From contig OZ024806.1 of assembly GCA_964017045.1 (NCBI GenBank), positions 6,282,488 to 6,346,487 on the forward strand: 64,000 nucleotides of DNA. The letters run 5' to 3'. Source of the stretch: Omphiscola glabra (taxonomy: Eukaryota; Mollusca; Gastropoda; Lymnaeidae). Positions 1-12,530 of the stretch are shown one piece after another. Under the pieces are notes generated by a model that made no database searches, was not told the DNA's origin, and saw only the letters and a list, made by a program, of their open reading frames with translations. The first letter of the stretch is position 1; each line of letters begins with the position of its first letter. The position numbers were made by a program, and so were the translations under genes.

Positions 1-22
1 GCTCTGTAATGAACAAACGATA

Positions 23-162
23 TTTGTTGTCTATTATATAACAAAGAGAATAATCAATTTGTTGTCTACTATATAATAAATATTATAATCGATTTGTTGT
101 CTACTATATAATAAATAGAAGAATCGATTTGTTGTCTACTATATAATAAATAGAGACTTCAA
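23..162. repeat. 35-bp tandem repeat, 4 copies
   Basis: Copies start at 23, 58, 93 and 128 with the core TTTGTTGTCTACTATATAAT. The unit is AT-rich. No coding potential is seen. Confidence 0.85.
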
Positions 163-218
163 TTTCCCTTGAGATGAAACCAATTAAATCACATTGACGT
201 CACCGACACTAACTTAGG

Positions 219-410
219 GACCGTGCATCAAACATGTTCTGTATTTTACTGTGGTGACCGTGCATCAAACATGTTCTGTATTTACTGTGGTGACCGTGCA
301 TCAAACATGTTCTGTATTTTACTGTGGGGACCGTGCATCAAACATGTTCTGTATTTTACTGTGGGGACCGTGCATCAAACATGTTCTGTATTTTACTGTG
401 GGGACCGTGT
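219..410. repeat. 37-bp tandem repeat, about 5 copies
   Basis: Copies start at 219, 256, 292, 329 and 366 and share the core GACCGTGCATCAAACATGTT. A short open frame across it is a by-product of the repeat. Confidence 0.85.
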
Positions 411-484
411 AACCAGTGAAGCCTGTATCATCAATTTTATTATTTTTTAAACTGCTTTTTATCTGTGGGAACTGATGTCGTGTG

Positions 485-1540
485 ATGTCCACATAATAGG
501 TGAGTCGTTTGATTTCAAAATAATAGGTGAGTCGTTTGATGTCAAAATAATAGGTGAGTCGTTTGATGTCCACATAATAGGTGAGTCGTTTGGTGTCCAC
601 ATAATAGGTGAGTCGTTTGGTGTCCACATAATAGGTGAGTCGTTTGATATCCACATAATAGGTGAGTCGTTTGATGTCCACATAATAGGTGAGTCGTTTG
701 GTGTCCACATAATAGGTGAGTCGTTTGATATCCACATAATAGGTGAGTCGTTTGATGTCCACATAATAGGTGAGTCGTTTGGTGTCCACATAATAGGTGA
801 GTCGTTTGGTGTCCACATAATAGGTGAGTTGTTTGATGTCAACGTAATAGGTGAGTCGTTTGATATCCACATAATAGGTGAGTCGGTTGGTGTCCACATA
901 ATAGATGAGTCGTTTGATGTCAACATAATATGTGAGTCGTTTGATGTCAACATAATAGGTGAGTCGTTTGATGTCAACATTATAGGTGAGTCGCTTGATG
1001 TCCACATAATAGGTGAGTCGTTTGATGTCAACATAATATGTGAGTCGTTTGATGTCAACATAATATGTGAGTCGTTTGATGTCAACATAATAGGTGAGTC
1101 GTTTGATGTCAACATAATAGGTGAGTCGTTTGATGTCAACATAATATGTGAGTCGTTTGATGTCAACATAATAGGTGAGTCGTTTGATGTCAACATAATA
1201 GGTGAGTCGTTTGATGTCAACATAATATGTGAGTCGTTTGATGTCAACATAATATGTGAGTCGTTTGATGTCAACATAATAGGTGAGTCGTTTGATGTCA
1301 ACATAATAGGTGAGTCGTTTGATGTCAACATAATATGTGAGTCGTTTGATATCCACATAATAGGTGAGTCGTTTGATGTCAACATAATATGTGAGTCGTT
1401 TGATGTCAACATAATATGTGAGTCGTTTGATATCCACATAATAGGTGAGTCATTTGATGTCAACATAATAGGTGAGTCGTTTGATGTCAACATAATAGGT
1501 GAGTCGTTTGATGTCAACATAATATGTGAGTCGTTTGAAC
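485..1540. repeat. 27-bp minisatellite, about 39 copies
   Basis: The unit contains AATAGGTGAGTCGTTTGA followed by a variable TGTC or TATC. Variant positions (GGTGAGT versus TGTGAGT, GTCAAC versus GTCCAC) alternate along the array. Since 27 is a multiple of three and the unit lacks stops in several frames, long open frames of 350-372 codons run through it on both strands. Each is only a 9-residue repeat and is not a gene. Most units carry a consensus splice-donor string, GGTGAGT. Confidence 0.95.
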
Positions 1541-2085
1541 AAATAATACTTCGTTACATTTCCTTTTTAAACTTGGGATCGGAATAAAGATCAACCAATC
1601 GGACGTATGTACTTCTTTTTGACATGTCAATATTTGACACATTGCCATCCCTCCGTAAATCTCCAGGGGTAACGGATATTGATTGCAGATACCACCATTA
1701 TTTAAAAAAAAAATTAAATTAGAGAATAAAAGGGATTAGAAATGCCAATCTGATTTGTGTGGCATGTCACAGTGTCGTCCTCAAGTTATGAAAGCAGCGG
1801 AAATGTCCGATAAGTTTAACTTCCATGAGAGGATACATTCTATGTATACATTAACGAAGATGATCTTATCCTCTTTATCGGTTATTTTGTCACCCTCCTC
1901 CCAACACATCAAACCACCACTTAAGACAGATGTTATGTTCAACAATTTAAATTCTAAGTTCAAAAATCATTAGTCAATTTCTTAGAAAACAGAATATTCT
2001 AATTTCAAAATAAAACAATATTAAAAAATACTTCTTAAAAAACACGCTTTGCAAAATAAATGTCCCTCAAAATTTCAGAGTTGTA
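1541..2085. other. No gene seen
   Basis: AT-rich spacer between two arrays. No supported coding, RNA or mobile sequence was found. Confidence 0.5.
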
Positions 2086-2275
2086 ACAGTCGGGGTCGTC
2101 ACAGTCAGGGTTGTCACAGTCAGGGTTGTCACAGTCAGGGTTGTTACAGTCAGAGTTGTTACAGTCAGAGTTGTTACATTCAGGGGTGTTACAGTCAGGG
2201 TTGTTACAGTCAGGGTTTTCACAGTCAGGGTTGTTACGGTCATGTTTGTTAGAGTCAGGGTTGTCACAGTCAGGT
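2086..2275. repeat. 15-bp tandem repeat, about 13 copies
   Basis: The unit is GGTTGTCACAGTCAG, with TCACAG and TTACAG variants. Flanking sequence is not coding. Confidence 0.9.
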
Positions 2276-3130
2276 ATGGGTGAGTAATGAACTGATTGTT
2301 ACTTGTTTCAGCACAATTTGAGATCCGGAAGCGGGTCAACATGGAGACCTAAGATTTGACCACACACAAACGTAGTGAGTAACCTAAGAATAAGTCATAC
2401 GACATCCTTTATATTTCATGGGAGCCCCCAGGATGTTTTTAGTGTACAAAGTTTCAGCTCAATCGAAGATCAGGAAGTGGGTCAAAATTGAGATGCAAGA
2501 CTTAACTCACAGAGGTCAATCAGGGGTCAGTGATGGTGAATGGTGACCTGCTGATCATGAAGGGTTGTGTTGTCAACTGAGGGGGTAGCTGTACAAAGTT
2601 TAAGCTCAATAGAAGATCAGAAAGTGGGTCTAAATAGAGATGCAAGGTTTGACGCAGACCAACAGACACAATCGCAAGCTAAATAAAAGCTACAAAGACA
2701 AAGTGGAGCGCTTTTTTAGAAATACTTTCGTATATGGGAGCCACTTATGCCTACCCTATTTCCTGCAAGTTATCGGTATTAGTTTTTAGTAGTTTCTTAT
2801 AGGCGGCCGTCTTTGCAGCAGTGGAGGCCCTGGGCACAGTAATGCAATGTGGCCTCTATATACTCATGGCGGTGCAAGGAGGGGGCGAATGCCAATCACC
2901 TCTGGCACCAATATCAAGGGGTTGCAAAATCGACTTAAGATAGGCCCTTAGTAGTGAATTAAACAGTAAAATCCCATGTTAATCACATATACAGGGGCGA
3001 CAACATCGTCTTACTAGTGCGCCCTGTACGACTGTCACTAGCCTACTAGTCAAGTATTGTTATAAAAGACATAATGGCCTAGGTTGTTTTGGGTTGTTTT
3101 TTTTTTGTTAAAGATTAAAATGTGTCGGTC
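2276..3130. other. No gene; dispersed-repeat sequence
   Basis: Segments near 2440-2490 and 2590-2640 repeat the phrase TTTCAGCTCAAT...GAAGTGGGTC. The same phrase occurs near 42,800 and, inverted, near 14,690 and 55,620. This marks an unclassified interspersed repeat. No protein signal was seen. Confidence 0.4.
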
Positions 3131-3250
3131 ATCATCATCATGTTCCTTAGACCTTGGACCGTTGGGGTGCAACAGAAAACTATCCTTCACAATTCATCTC
3201 GGTCTTCTGCACTACGCAGTGTCTGTACTGTCACTTTAATTGGGGAGGGA
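3131..3250 (-). mobile_element. LINE 3' end fragment (RTE-like)
   Basis: On the minus strand this ends in an ATG/ATC triplet tail (CATCATCATCAT on plus). It is similar to the better preserved copy at 35,478-35,720, sharing CCTTAGACCTTGGACCGTTGGGG-type sequence in shorter matching blocks. Only the last ~120 bp of the element are present. The clade is inferred from the second copy. Confidence 0.5.
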
Positions 3251-3270
3251 GAACGAAACTGGGGGTAAGG

Positions 3271-3583
3271 TTTGGAGAGAGGTCTAAGTAAGCCCCTCCC
3301 CAGAAAATGTTTGCAGAGAGGTCTAAGTAAGCCCCTCACCAGAAAATGTTTGGAGAGAGGTCTCAGTAAGCCCCTCCCCAGAAAATGTTTGGAGAGAGGT
3401 CTCAGTAAGCCCCTCCCCAGAAAATGTTTGGAGAGAGGTCTCAGTAAGCCCCTCCCCAGAAAATGTTTGGAGAGAGGTCTCAGAAAGCCCCTCCCCAGAA
3501 AATGTTTGGAGAGAGGTCTCAGTAAGCCCCTCCCCAGAAAATGTTTGGAGAGAGGTCTCAGTAAGCCCCTCCCCAGAAAATTT
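3271..3583. repeat. 39-bp tandem repeat, 8 copies
   Basis: Units begin TTTGGAGAGAGGTCTCAGTA and end CCCCTCCCCAGAAAATG. Because 39 is a multiple of three, 13-residue repeat frames open on both strands, but no gene-like sequence surrounds them. Each unit also carries a donor-like CAGTAAG. Confidence 0.9.
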
Positions 3584-4499
3584 TTGATAAATCAAAATGA
3601 TAGGATGCATTTTGGCGCATACATCAATTTAGTTTTTCATAATTCTACACTTGACCGGCTAGAAAGAAGCTAGCTGAAATGTAAGTTCGTTTGATCACGC
3701 ATGGGTTGAGTTACATCATTTAATTTTATTTTGAGTTAAATCTAATTAGTAATGTTGTCTCACAATTTTATTTTTAGTTGAATCTAATTAGTAATGTTGT
3801 TTCACAATTTTATTTGTTCAAAACTGTTTAGTATTCATGTGTTTTTTTTAAATGACTAACAATCTGTTAGTATGTTAGTATAATAATTATAATTTTTGAT
3901 TTAATTTAAAACCTTAGTAGGTTTTCCCAAAATTTACAGTTACAAAAAAAATGAGAAAAGTAGTGTTTGTGGAAAATGGGCTTTAGATATTGTAGGCCTA
4001 ATGCTATTTAAAACATGTATTTTTACAAATTAATGGTGTCTAAATGGTATAAAAAGACGTCATATATTTATTTTCATCTGATTTATGTAAAGGGAAAATG
4101 AGACAACATCAATTTCAAAACAAATCCAGTAACTTAAAAAGGTGGGTTTTTTGTTTTTGAATTTATAACTATTATAACTTTCTTTATTTAAATTACTAAA
4201 TAATTAAAGTTTAGTGGCTTTTGCAAATTCTTTGATTTACTCCCCTCCCAACCTCCCACAAAGAAAAGAATTGAGGTATTTTTTCATATTGATATTTTTC
4301 TAAATCTTGTACCGAAAAATTTGAATTGATGTGAGAAATGAACAGCTTGTTCACATAAACTGGGGAAACGGTCTTGCCGCTTTTAAAGCAAAATAAATTG
4401 TCCAAAAAATCTTCAATATTCACTAATAATATTGGCAGTATAATGCCCCTAGAAGCGTGACGCGCCATAGACGCGTAGAGTTTCCAATAGGCGTGATGT
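3584..4499. other. No gene seen
   Basis: AT-rich spacer. A minus-strand open frame of 85 codons at 4211-4468 has no recognisable domain. The sequence near 4,400-4,480 resembles that near 5,030-5,110 (AATATTCA...CCCCTAGAAGCGTGA), so it is more likely interspersed-repeat sequence than a gene. Confidence 0.4.
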
Positions 4500-4745
4500 T
4501 CCCTAGACTTAGAGCCATGAGGCCCCCCTCAAACATGAGGCCACTTAGAGCCATGAGGCCCTCTCACACATGAGGCCACCTAGTGCCATGAGGCCCCCCT
4601 CAAACATGAGGCCACTTAGAGCCATGAGGCCCTCTCACACATGAGGCCCCCAAGAGCTATGAGCCTCCCCCCCCTCAAACATGAGGCCACTTAGAGCCAT
4701 GAGGCCCCCCTCAAACATGAGGCCACCTAGAGGCGTGAGGCCCTG
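4500..4745. repeat. ~36-bp tandem repeat, about 6 copies
   Basis: The unit is built from two half-repeats, GAGCCATGAGGCCCCCCTCA and AACATGAGGCCACTTA. Copies vary in length. The flanks contain GAGGCCCTGGGCAAGTG, which recurs near 2,845 and 5,097, so the array may have expanded inside an interspersed repeat. Confidence 0.75.
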
Positions 4746-5734
4746 GGCAAGTGCGCAGTGAGGCACCAGGACATAAGATGGGAATGCTTTTCTCCACTAT
4801 TTCACTACTGAGCAGTGGCGTGGAAAGGGCTATAACTCCCGGGACTAAAGTCTTAGATACTATTGTTACATGATTGTAAACCTTGTTGACGAACGTTATC
4901 CCCCTTTAAGAAGTATTCAATTTATGATTCGCATTTATAATATTAATTTTGGAATGTGAAAATAATAGTGTAGGTTAAATTTGAGAAACGTGCTGTCCAC
5001 TAACTTTTAAATCAAATTAACGTGCCAAATTCTTTCAATATTCATTAACAATATGTATAGCATTAGCCCTTAGAAGATTGAGTCCCCTAGAAGCGTGAGG
5101 CCCTGGATCAGTGCCCAGTGGGCCCATGCCTAAAGACGGCACTGCTCACGAGGAGCGCATGCGGAGTCCTTAGAGCTCCGCAGAGAACAGGTTAAGAACC
5201 AATGATTTATACGATCAGAAAGGACCGGGATATAGAATCACTAACAAAGAGCACAATATCGCCAGCACAACAGAGCTTATAAGGTTTACGAACCTACTAG
5301 CTTCAAATCACATTGCTTGTATACAGTCTCTACTTTATTTAAGCTTCAGTTAACAACATTCTATGACTGCTTAGCTTTAATATGCAACGATCCATCAGTA
5401 TATATGGATAGTACGCATAGGCCTCTGTGTCCCGAGGTTGGGGTTAATTCGGCACATTTACACACGATCTTATATCGGTATGTAACCATCCCCCCTAAAA
5501 CATAAGCGGTTGACTAGATAAAACAGTCACATCATAAACACTACCGTATTTCCTTTAGTAGCTGCTCTGTCGAAAACTATTTAAAAAATTGTAATCAGAC
5601 GAGTTGTAACATATACAAATAAAGCGTGGACCCCTAACAAAAACGGCAGAAAACCTATGGGAGTGAAAATTGCTCAGGATAATAAATGGAACAACCAGGA
5701 ATTGAACATTCTATATCCCACATTACTAGCAGAA
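4746..5734. other. No gene seen
   Basis: Spacer with a partial copy of the repeat sequence described at 4,400. No supported gene. Confidence 0.4.
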
Positions 5735-5842
5735 ATAAGAAAAGGGCAGGCTACGCTGGGCAGAACACTTAGAGAGAATGCCAAATGACAGAGGAGTGAA
5801 GAGGGTGCATCACCAAAACCCCAAGGAAAACGATGTCCTCCT
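5735..5842 (+). mobile_element. LINE reverse-transcriptase C-terminal scrap
   Basis: In one frame the sequence reads GRLRWAEHLERMPNDR followed by VKRVHHQNPKE. This matches the RLRW-GH-RM-D-R pattern found just after the reverse-transcriptase domain of many EN-type LINEs. It is about 100 bp, stops after LL and has no intact flanks. Confidence 0.55.
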
Positions 5843-6196
5843 GTAATAATAATCATTCCTTCTAAAATAATAAACTATATCATTCATGTCATATTGAAGT
5901 GTACGAATTAACATAGTCTAATCGTAATATGAAAATATTCTTTTTTAGTTTTTTAACTTACTTGGCGCATTTTGAAAGCCGTAAATGATAGAATTTAAAA
6001 GCAGTATTACATGTATATTATTAGAAAATAGTTTATAATATTGGAACGTCTTTAGCAAAGCCAAATAGCAGAGATATTAGGACTGAAATATAAATTTTTA
6101 AAAACACATGACAAAAATAGGGGGGGGGGCAGCAAGCGCAGAAACAAACAAAACTTTAAAAAATGAAAGATAAGTCACGTGATTAGGTAGCCTTTG

Positions 6197-6198
<2 letters not shown>

Positions 6199-6262
<64 letters not shown>
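6199..6262. repeat. (TA)n microsatellite, about 31 units
   Basis: A pure alternating TA run directly abuts the 3' end of the minus-strand LINE fragment at 6263. It is probably that element's simple-repeat tail or an insertion into TA sequence. Confidence 0.9.
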
Positions 6263-6264
<2 letters not shown>

Positions 6265-7095
6265 ATGGCATCCTTCCGTCTTCACAAGACGATGGAGTAG
6301 CTATATTGTAGTCCTACACTTCGACGAGTGGCTCACTAGGCCAATCCTAGAGTGACAATCTCGACTGCATTTCATGCAGGAGAATGATGATTCCTGGTTA
6401 ATTTTGGCCTTCCGTGTTGCAAGGGCTTCGTTCCGCACATCTTCTGCCTTTTTCACCCCTTCGTACACTGCCGTTCGCCAGCTGCAACGTTGTTCGGCAA
6501 TGATCTCCCATTTGTTGACTTCAATGTTCGCTTCCTTCTTGCTCATTTTTGCAAACGTCCATATATCTCAGGCGAGGCCGTCCAATAAGTCTTGTCCCTT
6601 CTGCCAACATCATCTTTGGAATACGGCCTTCCTCCATTCTCCTTACATGGCCCAACCAGCGAAGGCGCTTCTTGCTAAGAGCGGAGAATATGCTACACAT
6701 TTTGGAACGTTCCAAGACCTCTGTGTTAGTCACCTTGTCCTGCCATCGGATGCGTATGCGACGCAGACATCTTTGATGGAAGCTGTTGAGTTTCCGCTCG
6801 AGACTGGTATATGTGGTCCACACTTCACTGCCATATAGGAGCGTACTAAAGCACGCATGCCTGATAGACACGTAGCTTTGTTTTTTCAGTTAGATTGAGA
6901 TTATTCCACACCCGCTTATTCAGTTTAGGCATAGTTGCTGCTGCTTTTCCGATCCTGATGTTTATCTCTTCATCAATGGAGAGAGAACTAGAAATATTGG
7001 ATCCAAGGTATGTGAAATGCTCAACAACCGACAGATTATGGCCCTCAATTGTTATATTTGGAGGGGACGGCGCTTCTTGCATCATGACATGAGTT
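6263..7095 (-). mobile_element. 5'-truncated LINE, ORF2 C-terminal part
   Basis: Minus-strand frames at 7085-6846, 6871-6521 and 6546-6301 encode consecutive parts of one protein and are broken by frameshifts near 6,850 and 6,540. Visible motifs are HFTYLGSNISSSLSIDEEI, LLYGSEVWTTY, KKRLRWLGHVRRMEEGRIPK and a terminal CMKCSRDCHSRIGL segment with a later H-x4-C. These correspond to the region after the catalytic motif of an EN-RT LINE. The same family is present at 60,605-63,190. The copy begins downstream of the catalytic aspartates, so it is dead. Confidence 0.85.
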
Positions 7096-7984
7096 CTCTG
7101 TAGACTAATTAACTAATTATATATATATATATATATAAGAATGAGCTATGCTGACCGTAACGCCAAAGAGCCGAAACGGATTCTTAAAAAAAGAATCATA
7201 GTTATTTTCCATTATTTTACGGAAATCGAATACATTTAAATACGCAAAAGATATTACATATCCGTTTTTATTTTAATAAAAGTTAAGTATTATTATTATA
7301 AATTACAATACATTTAAAATAACAACTAAGGAACTATCTTAAGCATTTTATTTGCGTTCGAAAGTTACGAAAAACAATTAAATAGAAACTTGTGATCAAA
7401 GAATTACACTGTAATCACATTTATCGGGAAAACCCAAACATCAGTTGTTTTAATGCGTTTTTAGAGCGTTGTTAATATTGCGAAATAAAATTAAAATTAA
7501 TTAGTTCTAAATAAACATGCAAAACACGTCATAGCGTGAATCGCCTATTTTAGCCAAAACTCTTAAGTTTCTTTAATTTAATAACCGCGCTTTACAAAAC
7601 GGATAATGTATTTTCCCCTTCTTAAAGGTAAAATTAATCAATATAATTGATTGCTTTTTAAATTGTTAGTAAAACACACACACATTTTAGCTTTGTATTT
7701 TTTACATTTAATAAGATTTACTTTTTTAAATTCCAAAAATATACTTTTCTTAAATTTATAGCATAATAAAAACTTAACCTTTAAAAATACTTCTAATAAG
7801 AAAATGCCGTTTAAGTCATTCAGTGCAGTGAAACTCCATAGCCCAATAGCATTCACTAATCCATTTATAACTCATCCAAATGGGTAGAGAAGGGAGTGCA
7901 ATCCGGTGAAAGATTTTAAAAGTTTTATTTAAATCTGGGGGGAGAGGGGTAAAGGGTTGGTCATTCCCCCCCCCCCCCCCCCCC
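7096..7984. other. No gene; AT-rich spacer
   Basis: Contains a short TA run near 7,117-7,137 and a run of about 18 C at 7,967-7,984. No coding or RNA gene is supported. Confidence 0.45.
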
Positions 7985-8009
7985 AGGTAGCACAAGATTT
8001 TGTTTTGTT

Positions 8010-8271
<262 letters not shown>

Positions 8272-9339
8272 AGATGCGTCTCAAAATAAAGTAATGAATT
8301 TGATAAATAATTAACCTTCTTGTGTACATACATATCGGCGGTAGGAAATAGGATGTGTACATTTTTACGTATCCTATGGTATTACATTTGTGAAAAAAGA
8401 GATGTCACCTTCTCTTTCTACAAATAAACATATGTTTTCCAATTAAGAAAATCAAAGGCATTAACAAAATATGGGGACATTATATACGTATACATATGAA
8501 TTCCAAAATCCAATTATTTTACACACTTAAAATTTAATTTTTAAAAAGGGAGATGGGTTAATATTTTCTTTAAAAAAAATTATAATATATTTTTTTTTTT
8601 ACTTTGCGAAAAGTAACGTGGGTGTGTATTTTTATGACATTAATACTTTTTAAAAAAGACACTCAAGTCTGTTAGTGACGTGAAAAACGATTGCGAGATT
8701 CTTCTTTGGGTAAATGAATGTTTTATGATTTTATGATAATGTATAATTAAAAAAACAAGGCAAAATATAGTTTTAATTTTGATGAAAATACCAATTTATT
8801 AAATTACTTTAATATAAAATATATTTTTTATCATATACAGAGTTTGTTGTAAATTTAAGATTCTGTTTACACAAATTTTAGAGAAAAATAAAGTTGTAGT
8901 TCAAGGATTCGATACAGTGTAAATCTAAAGAATTTCTCTAGCGTAGAAATTGTTCCTCAATAAAGTGATATAATTAGTGATAATTTAAATTGGGTAATTT
9001 AATGTCATGTTTAGAGGGCGAAAAGTAGTTTAAAGGCGTGAAAGGGAGTAGGGTAGGCGTAAAATGCATAGCAGATAAATGCTTCTCAAAACTTAATGAT
9101 GTTAGAAACGTAAATATCATTACATAGATAATTATTTTTAAAGTTAGGAATTGTGAGGAGTTTTTGAAATAGTAGGTAATAAGTTATCGCAAAGGACCGA
9201 CCATTATTACCCGATAACATCGGGTCATATATTCTAGTAAATAAGATCACGTTTAGAATACGTCAAAGTCATTATCAACATAACACACTTGAAAATATTT
9301 TTAACCAAGTTCTTAAAATAAAACAAAATTACCTTTTCT
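8272..9339. other. No gene; very AT-rich
   Basis: About 1 kb of AT-rich sequence with no open frame of note, no RNA gene and no clear repeat. Confidence 0.5.
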
Positions 9340-9650
9340 AATCTTGCACTACTACAAGGGCTGCTAGATAAACAACTTTTGTTGCACTACTACAATGACT
9401 CCTAGATAAACAACTTTTGTTGCACTACTAAAACTGATGCAAGATGAACAGCTTTTGTTTCAATACTACAATTGCTGCTAGATGAACAACTTTTGTTTCA
9501 ATACTACAATTGCTGCTAAATGAACAACTTTTGTTTCAATACTACAATTGCTGCTAAATGAACAACTTTTGTTTCAATACTACAATTGTTGCTAAATGAA
9601 CAACTTTTGTTTCAATACTACAACTGCTGCTAAACGAACAACATTTTTTG
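9340..9650. repeat. ~38-bp tandem repeat, about 8 copies
   Basis: The core is AACAACTTTTGTTTCAATAC followed by TACAATTGCTGCTAAATG. The first copies are more divergent. Confidence 0.85.
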
Positions 9651-10557
9651 CAGTAATCACGGTTTCAAGAATAAGACTTGTTCAAATATTTCGACCTACC
9701 AATATTGAAAATTTAAAAAAGCAAATAAATTAATTAATTAAAACTGACCTCTGTCTGTGTCTTCATCAGCCAAACACACGTGAGTTTAAGATCCCAGCTT
9801 AGTAAACATCTCCATGGTGACTTATTACAGCACAGTGGAACAGTCTCTTAGAGAGAAAATCACCGGTGTCTGAAACAGCTTGTATCCCTGTGCCCAACAC
9901 TCCCTCTCGATGTCAACAGCCACCCAAGGATGGTCGCAGACACTGCTCGCTTCTGCTGCCGTGAGGAATGCCAAAATTTAATTATCCAAATCCTCTCCGG
10001 GAGCAGATGACATAATGACGTCACTTATTCCACTAATATGTGTAACACTTTGGTGATTCCCCAAACGTACCTAAATCTTTTGAAAAGTTTGTAAAGAAAT
10101 AAACCCCGCCTTTTTCCTTAAGAAAATTCACGTTTTTCAAGTTTTTATTTACTTGGCATCTTTTAGTGTAATTAAATGTCAATGTCTACTTGCTATTGTT
10201 TTTCGTGTCTATTTCTTTCAATGTTGAACGAACTTTAGTGAAATAATCTAATCTAAAATTTAAAAAATAAAAACTCTACTCCAAAAAATTAACGGAATAA
10301 TTTTCCGGTTGTTGAAGAAATAACGAATGGGGAAAGAAATGTTTTCGAGGGGTAAAAAAAATAGTTGTAATGAAGGGAGCGAACTCTGCAGCTCGCGTGC
10401 GACCGATATTTTTCAACCAATCGCCAAAGCGCAAACTTAGCGATGTTAGAGATGTTGAACATTTCTATGTCCAGTGGAATCGCAGTGTGCCTCCTTTCTG
10501 CGGTCTGCTGTCTGCGGTCTGTTGTCTGCGGTCCGCCCAATAGAGTGGGTGTTTGTT
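9651..10557. other. No gene recognised
   Basis: The 9,740-10,020 part has higher GC than its surroundings and could be an untranslated exon or an old element. No protein homology or splice pair could be supported. Confidence 0.35.
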
Positions 10558-10712
10558 TTAAAACAATAGCTGGGGGTGGGGACAATAGCTGGGGATGGGG
10601 ACAATAGCTGGGGGTGGGGACAATAGCTGGGGGTGGGGACAATAGCTGGGGTGGGGACAATAGCTGGGGGTGGGGACAATAGCTGGGGGTGGGAACAATA
10701 GCTGGGGGTGGG
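10558..10712. repeat. 19-bp G-rich tandem repeat, 8 copies
   Basis: The unit is CAATAGCTGGGGGTGGGGA, with 18-20 bp variants. The plus strand carries closely spaced G runs. Reverse-strand proline-rich frames are by-products. Confidence 0.9.
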
Positions 10713-10917
10713 GTGCACATTAAAATAAAGCAGTAAGTATTGTAGTCAAGGAAAATGATATTTAAAAAAAATACAGATAAAGATTTAATCGGACAAAGTT
10801 AAATTAGAAGTGGAAGATGTAAGGGTTTTTATTTTCCTTTAGAGATTGATTTGATAAATTAGATAGAGATCAAATCATTATTCGTTCCTCTCTTTCCCCA
10901 CGCGGTCCACTTGTATG

Positions 10918-11070
10918 CGCATGTGTTTTGTGTGTATGTGTGTTTGATTTTGCGTTTATTGGTGTGATGTATGTGTGTTTATTTACTTTTGTATGTTTGT
11001 GTATGTGTGTGTATGGTGGGTATGTATGTGTGTTGGTTTGTGTGTATATGTTTGTGTGTGTACGAGGGTA
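10918..11070. repeat. TG-rich degenerate microsatellite
   Basis: An imperfect TGTG/TATG run with no coding meaning. Confidence 0.8.
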
Positions 11071-11092
11071 TGTCAATTTCAATGTCTAATAA

Positions 11093-11295
11093 ACTGGTTT
11101 TAACCACATACCCTATTTCTACTGACCTTAACCACATACCCCATTTCTACTGACCTTAACCACATACCCATTTCTACTGACTTTAACCACATACCCGATT
11201 TATACTGACCTTAACCACATACCCCATTTCTACTGACCTTAACCACATACCCCATTTCTACTGACCTTAACCATATACCGCATTTCTACTGACAG
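11093..11295. repeat. 28-bp tandem repeat, about 7 copies
   Basis: The unit is built from CCTTAACCACATACCCCATT and TCTACTGA. Confidence 0.85.
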
Positions 11296-12074
11296 CTCAT
11301 TTTCTTTCCTTTCAATTTCTCACCCCTAAGCACCCTCCCCTGGCCTCCCCTTTATCATATGTTCAGCCAAAATTTTTACGTAAAACTAAAACTTTGTTTT
11401 AGGGGTAATTTAATTATTTGTTTTACTTTGATGCTTTGCGTACAACAGACAAAAGTGTACACTGAATCCTATTTCAATCATGACCAGTGGCGTAACTAGG
11501 GTAAATGCTGTCAGTGGCGGTGCAATCCAAGATTTTAACCGGCCCGTTTCAAAGAGAAAATTTCTGCAATTTGACGAAAATTTAATATAAAGAAAAATGT
11601 CCCAGGGTCCTTATGCCCATCCACCAACACCGTTGAACAGGACACAGCAGTTGTTCAGGTAAATACGAGATGCTAGAAAAAGATCAGACTATGACAGTAG
11701 ACAGTCTTATGACTTCATTCGTTGTTCGTTACATTTTCAACAAATTTTAAAATATCGACGAATGTCCAGATAAAATACAACTTGTTATCTTACTATGCGT
11801 GAATGTGTTTGAGAGTAGGGGGATTTTTGTATTAGAAAAGAACTGAGATAGAGCGTCGTGGTATAGATAGAAGATGGGTCCAGGCGTTTATTCGTCGACT
11901 TTGCCTAACCGGTATGTCAATGATGGGACGATTACGTTGTTGTAGCACAGCCGGGCTCAAGTGGGATACATAACGTCTGGACGACACGATTCTCCAATTT
12001 ATAATCTAATCGTTTAAAAGGTTTTATTTTTCTTTTGCTTTAAATGGCTTTTAACTTCATACATCATTCACTTG
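11296..12074. other. No gene; possible hAT-type end at 11,486
   Basis: CAGTGGCGTAACTAGGGT at 11,486 resembles the terminal sequence of the MITE at 34,795, but no matching right end was found. The remainder is unassigned. Confidence 0.3.
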
Positions 12075-12300
12075 TGGAGGGGTTTAGGATGGGTGGAGAA
12101 TGGGTGGATGATGGGTTTAGGATGGTTGGAGAATGGGTGTATGATGGGTTTAGGATGGTTGGAGAATGGGTGGTGATGGGTTTAGGATGGTTGGAGAATG
12201 GGTGTATGATAGGTTTAGGATGGCGGATAATGGGTGGATGATGGGTTTAGGATGGTTGGAGAATGGGTGGATGATGCGTTTAGGATGGTTGGAAATGGTA
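12075..12300. repeat. ~33-bp G-rich tandem repeat
   Basis: The unit is made of GGGTTTAGGATGGTTGGAGA and ATGGGTGGATGAT. It decays into looser GGGTAGATAATGG-like copies up to about 12,530. Confidence 0.85.
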
Positions 12301-12530
12301 GATATGGGGATGCTTAGATAAGGCAATGGGTTAGATAGGGAAGGTGTGGATAAGGGAATGTGTGGCTGAGGAAATGGTAAATTTGAAATGTGTGGGTGAG
12401 AGAATTGGTGGATAGGGGAATGGGTTGATAAGAGCATGGTTAGATAAAGGAATGGTTTGATCAAGGGATTGGTGGATATGGGAACTGGCGGAAAAGGAAA
12501 TGGGTAGATAATGGATTGGGTGGATAAGGG

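Noticed and set aside
319..1587. Three open frames of 353-372 codons on both strands
   Set aside because: All are readings of the 27-bp repeat. They consist of a 9-residue motif and have no flanking gene structure.
4211..4468. 85-codon minus-strand open frame
   Set aside because: No domain, start context or splice support; part of the sequence recurs near 5,050 and behaves like an interspersed repeat.
11486..11640. Second hAT-type element
   Set aside because: Only a left-end-like sequence is present; no matching right end or target duplication was found.
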